Positions 25,078-34,414 of a stretch of DNA of 64,000 nt are shown here, in pieces (the stretch's first letter is position 1; each line of letters starts with the position of its first letter). The DNA is from Bacteroidales bacterium UBA5833 (GTDB taxonomy: Bacteria; Bacteroidota; Bacteroidia; Bacteroidales; Lentimicrobiaceae). The notes below the pieces were generated by a model. The model was given only the letters and a program-made list of their open reading frames with translations. It did no database searches and had not been told where the DNA came from. Position numbers and translations under genes: made by a program. The DNA lies in contig DJGZ01000080.1 in NCBI GenBank assembly GCA_002433025.1, positions 48,923 to 112,922 of the forward strand, read 5' to 3'.

Positions 25078-26892
25078 ATGGAGAATTTCATTGTATCAGC
25101 CCGCAAGTACCGGCCGGCTTCCTTTGCAACGGTAATAGGTCAGGCCTCAATTACGAATACGCTGAAAAATGCGATCCGTAATCAGCAGATCGCCCAGGCT
25201 TTTCTTTTTACAGGGCCAAGAGGGGTTGGAAAGACCACCTGTGCCCGTATTCTGGCCAAGACGATCAACTGCCGGTCGTTGACCTCTGAAGGAGAGGCCT
25301 GTAATGAATGCGAATCATGCCTTTCGTTTAATAAGTCATCTTCTTTTAATATCTATGAACTGGATGCCGCATCCAACAATTCGGTGGATGATATCCGGAA
25401 CCTTGTGGAACAGGTGCGCATACCGCCGCAATCGGGCAAATATAAGGTGTATATCATAGATGAGGTTCATATGCTGTCAACAGCGGCTTTCAATGCTTTT
25501 CTCAAAACCCTTGAAGAGCCGCCTGCTTATGCAAAGTTTATCCTGGCCACTACCGAGAAACACAAGATACTGCCTACCATTCTTTCCCGGTGCCAGATTT
25601 TCGATTTTCGCAGGATAGGCGTGGAAGATATCGCTCATCATCTTGCATGGGTTGCTGGAAATGAACATGTAAACGCTGACCCTGATGCGCTGCACATCAT
25701 TGCGCAGAAGGCTGATGGCGGTTTACGCGACGCGCTTTCCATGTTTGACCAGTTGGTCAGTTTTGCCGGAGACAGGCTTACCTACAAACAGGTGATTGAT
25801 AACCTGAATGTGCTTGATTATGATTATTATTTCAGGATTACAGATTTTATTCTTGAAGGAAATATAAGCCGGACATTGCTTACAGTGAATGAGATCATCG
25901 ATAATGGTTTCGACGGGCAGCATTTTATCACCGGACTGGGACAGCATCTTCGGAATCTACTGGTCAGCAGGGATGAAGAAACCGTTGGGTTGCTTGAAAC
26001 CAGCGCCAATATCCGTAACCTTTACCTGAGGCAGTCAACGGCCTGTCGACCTGATTTCCTGCTGAAGGCGCTTGATCTGAGTAATAATTGTGACCTCAGT
26101 TATAAAACCAGTAACAATAAGCGCCTGCATCTCGAAATTGCCCTGATGCAACTCTGTAACCTGGCTTTACAAATTCAGCCACCCGCGAATCCCCCGGGAG
26201 CTGCAGCGCTTGCTGTGCCCAAAGCACCTGCTTCCGCAACAATGCCGGTTGAGACAAGTCCCAAGGCTCAGGAACAGCCTCCGGTGATGACAATGCCTGA
26301 TCCCGGGCAGGGTGTTCTGACTCCCCCGGTCACCAAGGCGGCTGAGCCCCTTTCTGCATACCCTGCAAAAACTGTCGCACCTGCTAGTAAGGAGCCCGTG
26401 GCCGGAGTTAAAACCTATACCGGAGTTAATATCGGTAGTCTGATGAAGCCTGGTTCAGGATCTGCTGATCCGGCTGAAGAGAATGCGCTGGCTGAAGAAC
26501 CGGAAGTGCTCCCTCCTGACCGGGAACCGTTTACCCAGAACGACCTTGAACTTGTATGGAGACCAATGGCAGAAGCCATTGCAAAGGACTCACCGAACCT
26601 GCTCAATACCCTTACCTGCCGCATTCCTGTGCTTGCCGATGACTTTAAAGTGATCGTTACGGTTGATAACAAAATTCAGGATAGCGAAATTTTCGGGAAA
26701 AGGGCCGAAATATTGGGTTACCTGCGTAAAGAACTTAAAAACTGGGGCATACAGATAGAGACTCATGTGACTGACCGGCCGGTTGAATCGCGCAAGCCAT
26801 ATACCGATCAGGAAAAATTCAATTCAATGGCTGAACGAAACCCGGCCATCAGAACATTGAAGGATCAGTTGAACCTTGATATTGAAATGTAA
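25078..26892 (+). CDS. dnaX: DNA polymerase III subunit gamma/tau
   Basis: A 604-residue clamp-loader ATPase of the replicative polymerase. The AAA+ module shows YRPASFATVIGQ, Walker A GPRGVGKTTCARILAK, a four-Cys zinc site (NC...ACNECESC), Walker B DEVHMLST and sensor motif ILPTILSRCQIFDFRR. A proline/alanine-rich linker (residues ~370-480) leads to a C-terminal tau-like domain (residues ~485-604). No obvious slippery A-rich sequence for programmed frameshifting was noticed. Monocistronic by spacing. Confidence 0.96.
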   Translation: MENFIVSARKYRPASFATVIGQASITNTLKNAIRNQQIAQAFLFTGPRGVGKTTCARILAKTINCRSLTSEGEACNECESCLSFNKSSSFNIYELDAASNNSVDDIRNLVEQVRIPPQSGKYKVYIIDEVHMLSTAAFNAFLKTLEEPPAYAKFILATTEKHKILPTILSRCQIFDFRRIGVEDIAHHLAWVAGNEHVNADPDALHIIAQKADGGLRDALSMFDQLVSFAGDRLTYKQVIDNLNVLDYDYYFRITDFILEGNISRTLLTVNEIIDNGFDGQHFITGLGQHLRNLLVSRDEETVGLLETSANIRNLYLRQSTACRPDFLLKALDLSNNCDLSYKTSNNKRLHLEIALMQLCNLALQIQPPANPPGAAALAVPKAPASATMPVETSPKAQEQPPVMTMPDPGQGVLTPPVTKAAEPLSAYPAKTVAPASKEPVAGVKTYTGVNIGSLMKPGSGSADPAEENALAEEPEVLPPDREPFTQNDLELVWRPMAEAIAKDSPNLLNTLTCRIPVLADDFKVIVTVDNKIQDSEIFGKRAEILGYLRKELKNWGIQIETHVTDRPVESRKPYTDQEKFNSMAERNPAIRTLKDQLNLDIEM

Positions 26893-27072
26893 GCTGATTG
26901 ATGCATAAGCAATGCGCAATCGTTGGGCGTTTCCCGGTGATATAAGAAAGCATCGTGACTTTTGCCGGAAAGGCGGAATGAGTTACTTTTCTCCGGTACG
27001 CCACAACTTCTTAAAGCACATCACTTTACGTGTTTGATATAATTTTTTAGTGCCATTTAATTCATTATTTTC

Positions 27073-28428
27073 ATGAAGTTTATCATCAGTGGTTATTTTG
27101 ATGCGGGATTTTCTATCGGAATTGATGATTTTCCTTTTGCCGATCCTGTGGTGATTGCCTCGCTGAACAGACAATCTGATTTCAGTGTGAAATACAATAA
27201 ACCTGCTGACCAGTATGCTTTTGCAGAGGAGCTAACCAAGGCGGAATACGCATACTCCGATGCCGAAGGACATATCGGACTGAGTGTTCCGATAGGGGCG
27301 GGACTTGAAATCGATCTGCGTGGAAGCGCCCTGTTGAAACATTTGCATGAAGAAGCCCTGCAGGCTGCCGCTGACCCGAAATTTATGGGGTCTTATTACG
27401 CTGATCCGCCCCCAGGTATTGTTGATATCATCCGCAGTTTTCAGGCTGAAGCCGGTTTCCTGAAGGCGGTTGTTAATCTCTATGGCCTGGGCATTGGCTA
27501 TCTGTATATTGAATCAGCCGAACTCAGCAAGGAACTTGAGAACTATGCACTGTGGATTTACCGCTGTTACGAATATGCTACGTATGGTACATACAGCAGC
27601 GGTGAATTCAGAAACGGTTTCCGGAAATCGGTCGCTGAAATATATGCATCCTTCAGTAAGCGTGATGGCATTGAGCAGATTACACGCCGCCGGATACCCT
27701 GCGATTTTTTTCCGGGTTACCAGGTGGTGCTCATGTGTACCAAACCGGGTGACGTTACCTGTGCCGAAAAAGTGCTTGATGGCTATGATGAATTTACCCC
27801 TATTCGCATGGATGATGGGAATATTCAACTTGGGTGGGCTGCGGCCATCGTTGAACCTGTAAATGAGGATTATGTAACCAGGATTCTGTTCCTGCTGAAA
27901 ATGGCTCAGGTGTATTATGGTATTTGCGATGGATTTGAGCGCCTGTTTTCCTACCATATTTCTCAATCCGTAAGGGAAAACCTGAGCGGGGATGCGTCAC
28001 TTTATGACGCGGTATCGCTGAACAGGCTTCGCACCATTGCCCATACCGTGGCCGAGTATACCCGTTTCGGCGCGCTTACCCAAAATATTTCCGATCTTAA
28101 GCTATTGAATACTTTTGATCAACTGGGCGGTCTCTCCCGGAAAATTGAACACATGGCTTCCGCCTGCGAGATTTTTACCAACATCCAGAATGAAGTGCTT
28201 GAACAGAAGCAGGCCAGCCGCGACAAGCGTCTGAATGTTTATGCGATGGCGCTTACAGCCCTTACCATCGTCAGCGTATTGGCTGATATGATGAGCATCA
28301 ATGAAGCGATTCAGGGAGATAGATGGACGTTGCTGATTAAACTGGCCGCTATCCTTGGCCTTATTATTCTGGTTATTTATATGACTTTTGAAGGGCGGTT
28401 CAGGAAACTGAAAAGCCAAAAGTCGTAA
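27073..28428 (+). CDS. Conserved unknown protein with two C-terminal transmembrane helices
   Basis: A 451-residue protein without a signal peptide. The first ~370 residues are soluble and alpha/beta in character. A coiled-coil-like stretch (about residues 355-385, EVLEQKQASRDKRL) leads into two closely spaced membrane helices (AMALTALTIVSVLADMMS and LLIKLAAILGLIILVIYM) and a short basic tail. This end-anchored layout recalls CorA-like ion channels and some stress-sensing membrane proteins, but the CorA GMN motif is absent. No motif allows a functional call. It lies alone, between dnaX and the AspT-type transporter. Confidence 0.75.
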   Translation: MKFIISGYFDAGFSIGIDDFPFADPVVIASLNRQSDFSVKYNKPADQYAFAEELTKAEYAYSDAEGHIGLSVPIGAGLEIDLRGSALLKHLHEEALQAAADPKFMGSYYADPPPGIVDIIRSFQAEAGFLKAVVNLYGLGIGYLYIESAELSKELENYALWIYRCYEYATYGTYSSGEFRNGFRKSVAEIYASFSKRDGIEQITRRRIPCDFFPGYQVVLMCTKPGDVTCAEKVLDGYDEFTPIRMDDGNIQLGWAAAIVEPVNEDYVTRILFLLKMAQVYYGICDGFERLFSYHISQSVRENLSGDASLYDAVSLNRLRTIAHTVAEYTRFGALTQNISDLKLLNTFDQLGGLSRKIEHMASACEIFTNIQNEVLEQKQASRDKRLNVYAMALTALTIVSVLADMMSINEAIQGDRWTLLIKLAAILGLIILVIYMTFEGRFRKLKSQKS

Positions 28429-28563
28429 CTCTGAAGAAAGTTCCGTAAGAACTTTCATGATTCCGGGCCGCCCGTTCCGGATAATTGGTAAGTGTGGTTT
28501 TGTCAGGTATAATAATTTCGCCAGCCATGGAGGCCTCTGATGAAACCGATGATTAGCATGCTA

Positions 28564-30162
28564 TCAGAATAGAGGGATACGGAACAGTATGTTCGAAAAA
28601 ACGATCATCAACACCAGTGCCAGCGGATAAACGGCTGCATAGGCCACCTGCGCGATGCCGCTGTCGGACTGGGTGTTGATCGCGGCCAGGCCCGGAGTGC
28701 TGGTCATACCTCCCGTGATGACACCCATAAGGGTGAGGAAGTTCATTTTTAAGACATATTTTCCGACAATAAGCGCGATGACCAGCGGGACAATGGTAAT
28801 GGCAGCCCCGGCCGCAATAAGCCCAGCCCCGTAACTATGAAAAGTTTCTCCGATATGGCCGCCTGCCTCACAGCCGACCGTGGCAAGAAACATCAGCAAT
28901 CCGAGTTCCCTGAAAAGCTGGTTGGCATTGCTTGACATAGACCAGATTATGGGCCCTGTTTTGCCTATTCCGCTCAAAATCAGTGCGGCAGACAGGACGC
29001 CTCCGGTGATGCCGAGGCTGAAATCGAACAGCCCGAAAACAGGAACGTTAATCATTCCGATCAGAATGCCTATGACGATGCCAAGGGTAATCGGAAGAAA
29101 GTCGGTCTCGGAAAGCCGTTTGTCGTCATTTCCCAGCAGTTTTACCACCTGTTGCATACTGTCGCGGCTGGCAGCAATCATCAGACGGTCGCCGAACCGC
29201 AGCATGGTATAATGCATTGGCCTTAGCTCTATGCCACTTCTGCGTATTCTTACCACGGTGGCATCGTAATTCGCCCCAAGGTTAAGTTTCTGAAGGGGTT
29301 TGTTCACGACCTGCTTGCTGGTGACCAGTACCCATTGCACATCGTGGCCTTTGTCCAGCGGAATATCTTCATCGGTTTGAGGCCCGACCAGTAACTTGAC
29401 TTTCTCAAGGTCTTCTGCGGTTCCGAGTGCCCTGATAATATCGCCTTTTTTCAGAATGGTATCCCTTGAAGGTGTTGTGGTATGATCTCCGTGTTTTACG
29501 CGTGAAATAACGCAGTTGGTCACTGTTCTGAACTTGAGTTCAATCAGTGATTTTCCGTCAATATTCGGGTTTTCTACCCTGAAATTGCCGGGAATAAATT
29601 CAGGATAACTCTGTTTCAGGCTCAGGTTAAAATCTTCCTCACTCTTACTGAAATTAATCTTCAGGATCTTCGGGATCAAACTCACGAAAAGCACAACACC
29701 GATTACACCGAAAGGATAGGCAATGCCATAGCCGATGGAGGCCAGCGGCGATTTGCTCACTTCCACGGCAGCGGCCAGGCCTGGTGTGCTGGTCATGGCT
29801 CCGTTGAAAAGCCCGATGGCCAGTGCCTTATCTATATCCATGATGCTGCTGAGCAGCCATGTAATAACAGCTCCGCTGATAATGATGATGCCTGCAATGA
29901 TGAAAAGCTGCTTTCCGTACTGCCTGAAACTGCGGAAAAATCCAGGTCCCGATTGTATGCCGATGGTAAATATGAAAAGTAGCAATCCGATATGCTGGTA
30001 TTCCGAAGGTAGCCTGAACCCGAAGTGACCAAGCAGCATCGCGATAAAAATAACAGCCGAGATATCAAGTGAAAAACCCCTGATGCGGGCCTTCCCGGCA
30101 ATCAAGCCCAGGCTGATAATAAGAAAAAGCGCAAGGTAGCTTACTGATATAAGGGTATCCAT
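28564..30162 (-). CDS. AspT/YidE-YbjL family transporter with two TrkA-C domains
   Basis: A 532-residue membrane protein made of two homologous membrane halves of about five helices each, split by two regulatory TrkA-C (RCK-C) domains (residues ~190-360). Each half ends in the duplicated signature MTSTPGLAA (NGAMTSTPGLAAAVEVSK and GGMTSTPGLAAINTQS). The family includes the aspartate:alanine exchanger AspT and the uncharacterised E. coli YidE/YbjL. The substrate is unknown, probably a small anion. A minus-strand TAACTTTG (30182-30189) lies 20 bp before the start and may be its -7 element. Confidence 0.88.
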   Translation of the reverse strand: MDTLISVSYLALFLIISLGLIAGKARIRGFSLDISAVIFIAMLLGHFGFRLPSEYQHIGLLLFIFTIGIQSGPGFFRSFRQYGKQLFIIAGIIIISGAVITWLLSSIMDIDKALAIGLFNGAMTSTPGLAAAVEVSKSPLASIGYGIAYPFGVIGVVLFVSLIPKILKINFSKSEEDFNLSLKQSYPEFIPGNFRVENPNIDGKSLIELKFRTVTNCVISRVKHGDHTTTPSRDTILKKGDIIRALGTAEDLEKVKLLVGPQTDEDIPLDKGHDVQWVLVTSKQVVNKPLQKLNLGANYDATVVRIRRSGIELRPMHYTMLRFGDRLMIAASRDSMQQVVKLLGNDDKRLSETDFLPITLGIVIGILIGMINVPVFGLFDFSLGITGGVLSAALILSGIGKTGPIIWSMSSNANQLFRELGLLMFLATVGCEAGGHIGETFHSYGAGLIAAGAAITIVPLVIALIVGKYVLKMNFLTLMGVITGGMTSTPGLAAINTQSDSGIAQVAYAAVYPLALVLMIVFSNILFRIPLF

Positions 30163-30357
30163 AAAAGTTGTAAATCCGATGCAAAGTTAAGGAAGTCCGG
30201 TGAATCTCGATTTTACCGGATAAAGAAAACCGGAAACCAGTCTCTTTCAGATTATTCATAGTGAAAAGACGGATTACCGGGGTGTGTGAGGCGATGGACC
30301 AGCAAAATGGGGAAGATGACTTTCCGGAAAGGCTTTTGCTTTTGTGTCTCAGTACTT

Positions 30358-32946
30358 TCAGTTTCTGAATTCAAGCCTGTTGTTTTCCGAATCCAGCGTG
30401 ATGTTTGCCTCTTTACTGACTTCTCCGCTAAGGATTTTTTTGGACAGGGCATTCATCACTTCCCGTTGTATAACTCTTTTGACAGGTCTTGCCCCGTACT
30501 GGGGGTCAAACCCTATAACTGCAATAAGTTGTACGGCATTGTCAGTGTATGTCAGGGTAATGTCATTTTTTTTCAGCACCTGCACAAGGTTGTTCAGCAT
30601 CAATCTCACAACACCCGAAATTTCTTCTGCGGTCAGGGGCCTGAACATAATCAGTTCATCTATGCGGTTAAGGAATTCAGGGCGTATGGTTTTGCGAAGC
30701 AGTTCCATTACCTCTGCTTTTGTCTGTTCAAATACTTTTTCCCGGTTTTCTGCTTTCAGGTTTTCGGAACGCTCACTGATTATGTGCGAACCAAGATTGG
30801 AGGTCATGATGATGATGGTATTCCTGAAGTCAGCGGTTCTTCCTTTGTTGTCGGTGAGCCGGCCATCGTCGAGCACCTGAAGCAGGATATTGAAAACGTC
30901 AGGGTGTGCCTTTTCAATTTCATCGAGCAATACCACTGAATAGGGTTTACGCCTGACCTTTTCGGTAAGTTGCCCGCCTTCGTCGTAGCCAACATATCCC
31001 GGAGGAGCGCCGATCAGTCTGGAAACGGTATGCCGTTCCTGATACTCCGACATATCGATGCGGATCATTGCATTTTCGTCATTGAAAAGAAACCCGGCAA
31101 GCGCCCTTGCAAGCTCGGTTTTGCCCACACCCGTGGTGCCCAGGAAGATGAACGAGCCAACCGGTCTGCGGCTGTCCTGCAAGCCTGCCCGGCTGCGGCG
31201 TATGGCGTCAGCAATGGCTTCAATGGCCTCGTCCTGACCGATCACCCTTTTATGTAATTCATTTTCAAGGTGGAGAAGTTTCTCTCTTTCGCTCTGCAAC
31301 ATGCGGCTGACCGGTATGCCGGTCCACCGTGAAACGATTTCGGCAATTTCTTCGGAACCTACTTCTTCTTTGATCAGCGCTGCGTCAACCTGCAGCCCGG
31401 CAAGCTGATTTTTTAAATCTTCCAGTTTCAGTTCTGCTGCTTTAATCAATCCATACCTGATTTCAGCAACGCGTCCGTAGTCGCCGTCGCGTTCGGCTTT
31501 TTCAGCTTCAAAACGGTATTGTTCTATCGCTTGTTTTGTCTGTTGTATTCCATCAACAACCTGTTTCTCCGACTTCCAGCGACCGGCAATGGCATTGCGA
31601 TCTTCGTTCAGATTGGCCAGTTCGGCAGAAATAATCTTTAGCCGTTGTTCGTCCCCTTCGCGTTTGATGGCTTCTCTTTCTATTTCCAGCTGCTTGATAT
31701 GGCGTTCGACCTCATCCAATTCTTCCGGAACTGAGTTTATCTGCAGCCTGAGCCTTGCGGCTGCTTCATCAATCAGGTCGATGGCCTTGTCGGGAAGGAA
31801 ACGGTCGCTGATATACCGCTGAGATAGTTCAACCGCACTGATGATGGCCTCGTCCTTAATCCTTACCTGGTGATGTGTTTCGTACCGTTCTTTCAATCCC
31901 CTCAGGATTGAAATGGCGCTTAAGGTGTCGGGTTCTTCAATCATTACAATCTGGAATCTGCGTTCCAGGGCTTTGTCCTTTTCGAAGTATTTCTGGTATT
32001 CATTCAGCGTGGTTGCGCCGATGGCGCGAAGTTCCCCGCGGGCCAGGGCCGGTTTAAGGATATTTGCGGCGTCCATTGCGCCTTCGCCTCCGCCTGCACC
32101 TATCAGGGTGTGAATCTCGTCGATAAACAGCACCACCTCGCCTTCAGATTCAATCACTTCCCTTACGACACTCTTGAGCCTTTCTTCAAATTCGCCTTTG
32201 TATTTTGCCCCGGCAATCAGCGCACCCATATCGAGTGAGAAAATTTGCTTCGATTTAAGATTTTCAGGTACGTCCCCGTTGATAATACGGTGCGCCAATC
32301 CTTCGGCGATCGCGGTCTTGCCGACGCCCGGTTCACCGATAAGAATGGGGTTGTTTTTGGTGCGGCGCGTCAGAATCTGCAGAACTCTTCTGATTTCTTC
32401 ATCACGGCCGATCACCGGATCCAGTTTTCCGTTGCGGGCCAGATCGTTCAGATTTCGGGCATAGCGGTTAAGCGCATTGAAGGAATCTTCGGCTGAGGCC
32501 GAGTTTGCCGCTGAACCTTTGCGCAGCTCTTTAATGGCGGATTTTAGCTCTTTTTCATTTATCCCTGACTGTTTCAGCATGTCTGAAACCTGGTCTCCCG
32601 TTGCAAGCAGTCCCAACAGCAGGTGTTCCAATGAAACATATTCATCACCCATGTCACGGGCTGCAGAAGATGCCTTCTGGAGCGCTTTTGAAGTTGAGTT
32701 GGCGAGGTACTGTTCCCCGCCGCTCACCTTTGGCATTCCCTGCATGATGGCTTCAAGGGTTTTGTCTGTAACGGCGGTATTCACCCCCAGTTTGCCAAAC
32801 AGAAAGGGGAGTACGTGCTCATCAGCAATCAGCAGGCCTTTGAGCAGATGTACGGTTTCTATGGACTGATGCCCCCGTGAGGCGGCCAGATCCCGGGCCG
32901 ATTGCAGCGCCTGCTGCGATTTTATGGTGAAGTTATTCAGATTCAT
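30358..32946 (-). CDS. clpB: ATP-dependent disaggregase ClpB
   Basis: An 862-residue Hsp100 hexameric unfoldase that rescues aggregated proteins with DnaK. Layout: Clp N-domain repeats (residues 1-145), AAA-1 with Walker A GEPGVGKTAIAEG near residue 205, Walker B VVLFIDEIHTLIGAGGG, a coiled-coil middle domain (~residues 405-525), and AAA-2 with Walker A LGTTGVGKTELA, where Thr replaces the usual Pro. The C-terminal domain is complete (FDPQYGARPVKRVIQ). No ClpP-binding loop was seen, supporting ClpB over ClpA. AAAGGAGGT lies 8 bp before the ATG, an unusually good Shine-Dalgarno for the phylum, consistent with high heat-shock expression. Confidence 0.97.
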   Translation of the reverse strand: MNLNNFTIKSQQALQSARDLAASRGHQSIETVHLLKGLLIADEHVLPFLFGKLGVNTAVTDKTLEAIMQGMPKVSGGEQYLANSTSKALQKASSAARDMGDEYVSLEHLLLGLLATGDQVSDMLKQSGINEKELKSAIKELRKGSAANSASAEDSFNALNRYARNLNDLARNGKLDPVIGRDEEIRRVLQILTRRTKNNPILIGEPGVGKTAIAEGLAHRIINGDVPENLKSKQIFSLDMGALIAGAKYKGEFEERLKSVVREVIESEGEVVLFIDEIHTLIGAGGGEGAMDAANILKPALARGELRAIGATTLNEYQKYFEKDKALERRFQIVMIEEPDTLSAISILRGLKERYETHHQVRIKDEAIISAVELSQRYISDRFLPDKAIDLIDEAAARLRLQINSVPEELDEVERHIKQLEIEREAIKREGDEQRLKIISAELANLNEDRNAIAGRWKSEKQVVDGIQQTKQAIEQYRFEAEKAERDGDYGRVAEIRYGLIKAAELKLEDLKNQLAGLQVDAALIKEEVGSEEIAEIVSRWTGIPVSRMLQSEREKLLHLENELHKRVIGQDEAIEAIADAIRRSRAGLQDSRRPVGSFIFLGTTGVGKTELARALAGFLFNDENAMIRIDMSEYQERHTVSRLIGAPPGYVGYDEGGQLTEKVRRKPYSVVLLDEIEKAHPDVFNILLQVLDDGRLTDNKGRTADFRNTIIIMTSNLGSHIISERSENLKAENREKVFEQTKAEVMELLRKTIRPEFLNRIDELIMFRPLTAEEISGVVRLMLNNLVQVLKKNDITLTYTDNAVQLIAVIGFDPQYGARPVKRVIQREVMNALSKKILSGEVSKEANITLDSENNRLEFRN

Positions 32947-33114
32947 AGTTTGACCTCCTTTTATGCTTTTTCAACAGGTAATGGTTTTGCAAATGTCTTG
33001 CCAGCCATGGAAATGCATACATATCTGTCAAAATGGCATATTTCAGCCTTTGCGGCAAGTCAAATTGGCGCAATTCTTTTTTTATTCGGGTAAACAAATC
33101 CCGCGAAAGCCTGT

Positions 33115-33122
33115 TACCTTTG
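33115..33122 (+). promoter_or_regulatory. Possible -7 element of the pyrophosphatase gene
   Basis: TACCTTTG, a full match to TAnnTTTG, 33 bp before the ATG at 33156. The -33 region has only TTCG near the right place. Confidence 0.45.
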
Positions 33123-33155
33123 TGCTTTCACATGATAACAGAATAATATCAATTT

Positions 33156-33830
33156 ATGGCAGCAAACAGATTAATGGATCCCATCGGAAGACTGATGGGT
33201 TTAAGGTACAAATCGCACCCGTGGCATGGGGTGGATATAGGCCCGGATGCACCTCAGGTACTCACCTGTTTTGTTGAAATGGTTACAACAGATACCGTTA
33301 AATATGAGGTTGACAAAATTTCGGGCTATCTGAAGATCGACCGGCCTCAGAAGTACTCAAACGTACTGCCGGCGCTGTATGGTTTTATTCCGCAAACCTT
33401 GTGCGCAAAGAAAATCGCTGATTATGCCGCGCAGAAATCAGGCAGAAAGGATATCATCGGCGACGGCGACCCGCTGGATATCTGTATTCTTGCCGAAAAG
33501 AGCATCTCTCACGGCGATATCCTGGTTCAGGCCATTCCCATCGGGGGATTCAGAATGCTTGACGGAAACCAGGCCGATGACAAAATTATTGCCGTTCTTA
33601 AGAATGATGCCGTTTACGGGGAGTATACCGATGTGGAGCAATTGCCCCCCCTGATTGTAACCCGTTTGAAGCACTATTTCCTGACCTATAAAGACCTTCC
33701 CGGCGAAGAGCGGGATTGTGAAATCACCCATACCTACAGTGCTGCAGAAGCCCATGAAGTAATTGAGGCGTCCATGGAGGATTACCGCCAGAAGTTTGAA
33801 AATCTGGATACGCTGCTTTCGGAAGTTTAG
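33156..33830 (+). CDS. ppa: Inorganic pyrophosphatase, family I
   Basis: A 224-residue soluble Mg2+-dependent enzyme that hydrolyses pyrophosphate to drive biosynthesis. Catalytic landmarks: VDKISGYLKIDRPQKYSN with the active-site Lys/Arg, ALYGFIPQT with the Tyr, and the metal-binding GDGDPLDICIL followed by DDKIIAVLKND. The protein carries a longer N-terminus (~45 residues) than the E. coli enzyme, as in other Bacteroidota members. Confidence 0.93.
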   Translation: MAANRLMDPIGRLMGLRYKSHPWHGVDIGPDAPQVLTCFVEMVTTDTVKYEVDKISGYLKIDRPQKYSNVLPALYGFIPQTLCAKKIADYAAQKSGRKDIIGDGDPLDICILAEKSISHGDILVQAIPIGGFRMLDGNQADDKIIAVLKNDAVYGEYTDVEQLPPLIVTRLKHYFLTYKDLPGEERDCEITHTYSAAEAHEVIEASMEDYRQKFENLDTLLSEV

Positions 33831-33903
33831 CCGTTGGAAGGCATGTTTCTTCCTGCCCTGCTTTACCTGGTTTATTAACTTTGCAGATGAAAAGCATCCT
33901 GTA

Positions 33904-34278
33904 ATGACCCCTGAATCAAGCAAGCACACACTTGTACTTGGCGCTAGCCTGAATCCTGTGCGTTACTCAAATATTTGTATCAATGAGCTCGTGGATGGCG
34001 GATTCCCGGTGTCTGCGGTGGGACTCCGCAGCGGTATTGTTGCAGGGGTTAGTATATTGACCGGTTTTCCGGAATTAAACAACGTTCATACAGTAACACT
34101 CTATCTCGGACCAAAGAATCAGCCTCAGTATTATGAATATCTGATTAAACTGAAGCCCGCCCGGATTATTTTTAATCCCGGCACCTGGAATCCTGAACTG
34201 GCAGCAATGGCCGGGAAACATGGAATCAGTACAGAGCAAAAGTGCACACTGATGATGATTTCAGGAGGATATTTCTGA
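33904..34278 (+). CDS. CoA-binding (Rossmann-fold) domain protein
   Basis: A 124-residue single-domain protein of the YccU-type CoA-binding family. TLVLGASLNPVRYSNICINE is the nucleotide-binding start (GAS-x-NP-x-RYS), followed by YPV-like FPVSAVGLR and ending in a family-type KPARIIFNPGTWNPELAAMA segment. Start ATG 33904 is chosen because it begins right before the first strand; the frame is open back to 33763 inside the pyrophosphatase gene. Molecular role unknown; close spacing suggests cotranscription with ppa. Confidence 0.8.
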   Translation: MTPESSKHTLVLGASLNPVRYSNICINELVDGGFPVSAVGLRSGIVAGVSILTGFPELNNVHTVTLYLGPKNQPQYYEYLIKLKPARIIFNPGTWNPELAAMAGKHGISTEQKCTLMMISGGYF

Positions 34279-34414
34279 TAAAGGATTCATATTATACACG
34301 AAAACCGCAGTTTAAACGTTATCTGGCAGACAAAAGATTTTTCAGTAATTTAGCCTGCTGAAAACAGTTGCAGTAATTAAGCTTGTCTGTGGCTGATTCC
34401 GGAACCTAATTATT

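Noticed and set aside
30286..30939. Long open frames on the plus strand opposite clpB
   Set aside because: clpB is complete on the minus strand with all AAA+ motifs; these frames are low-complexity shadows.
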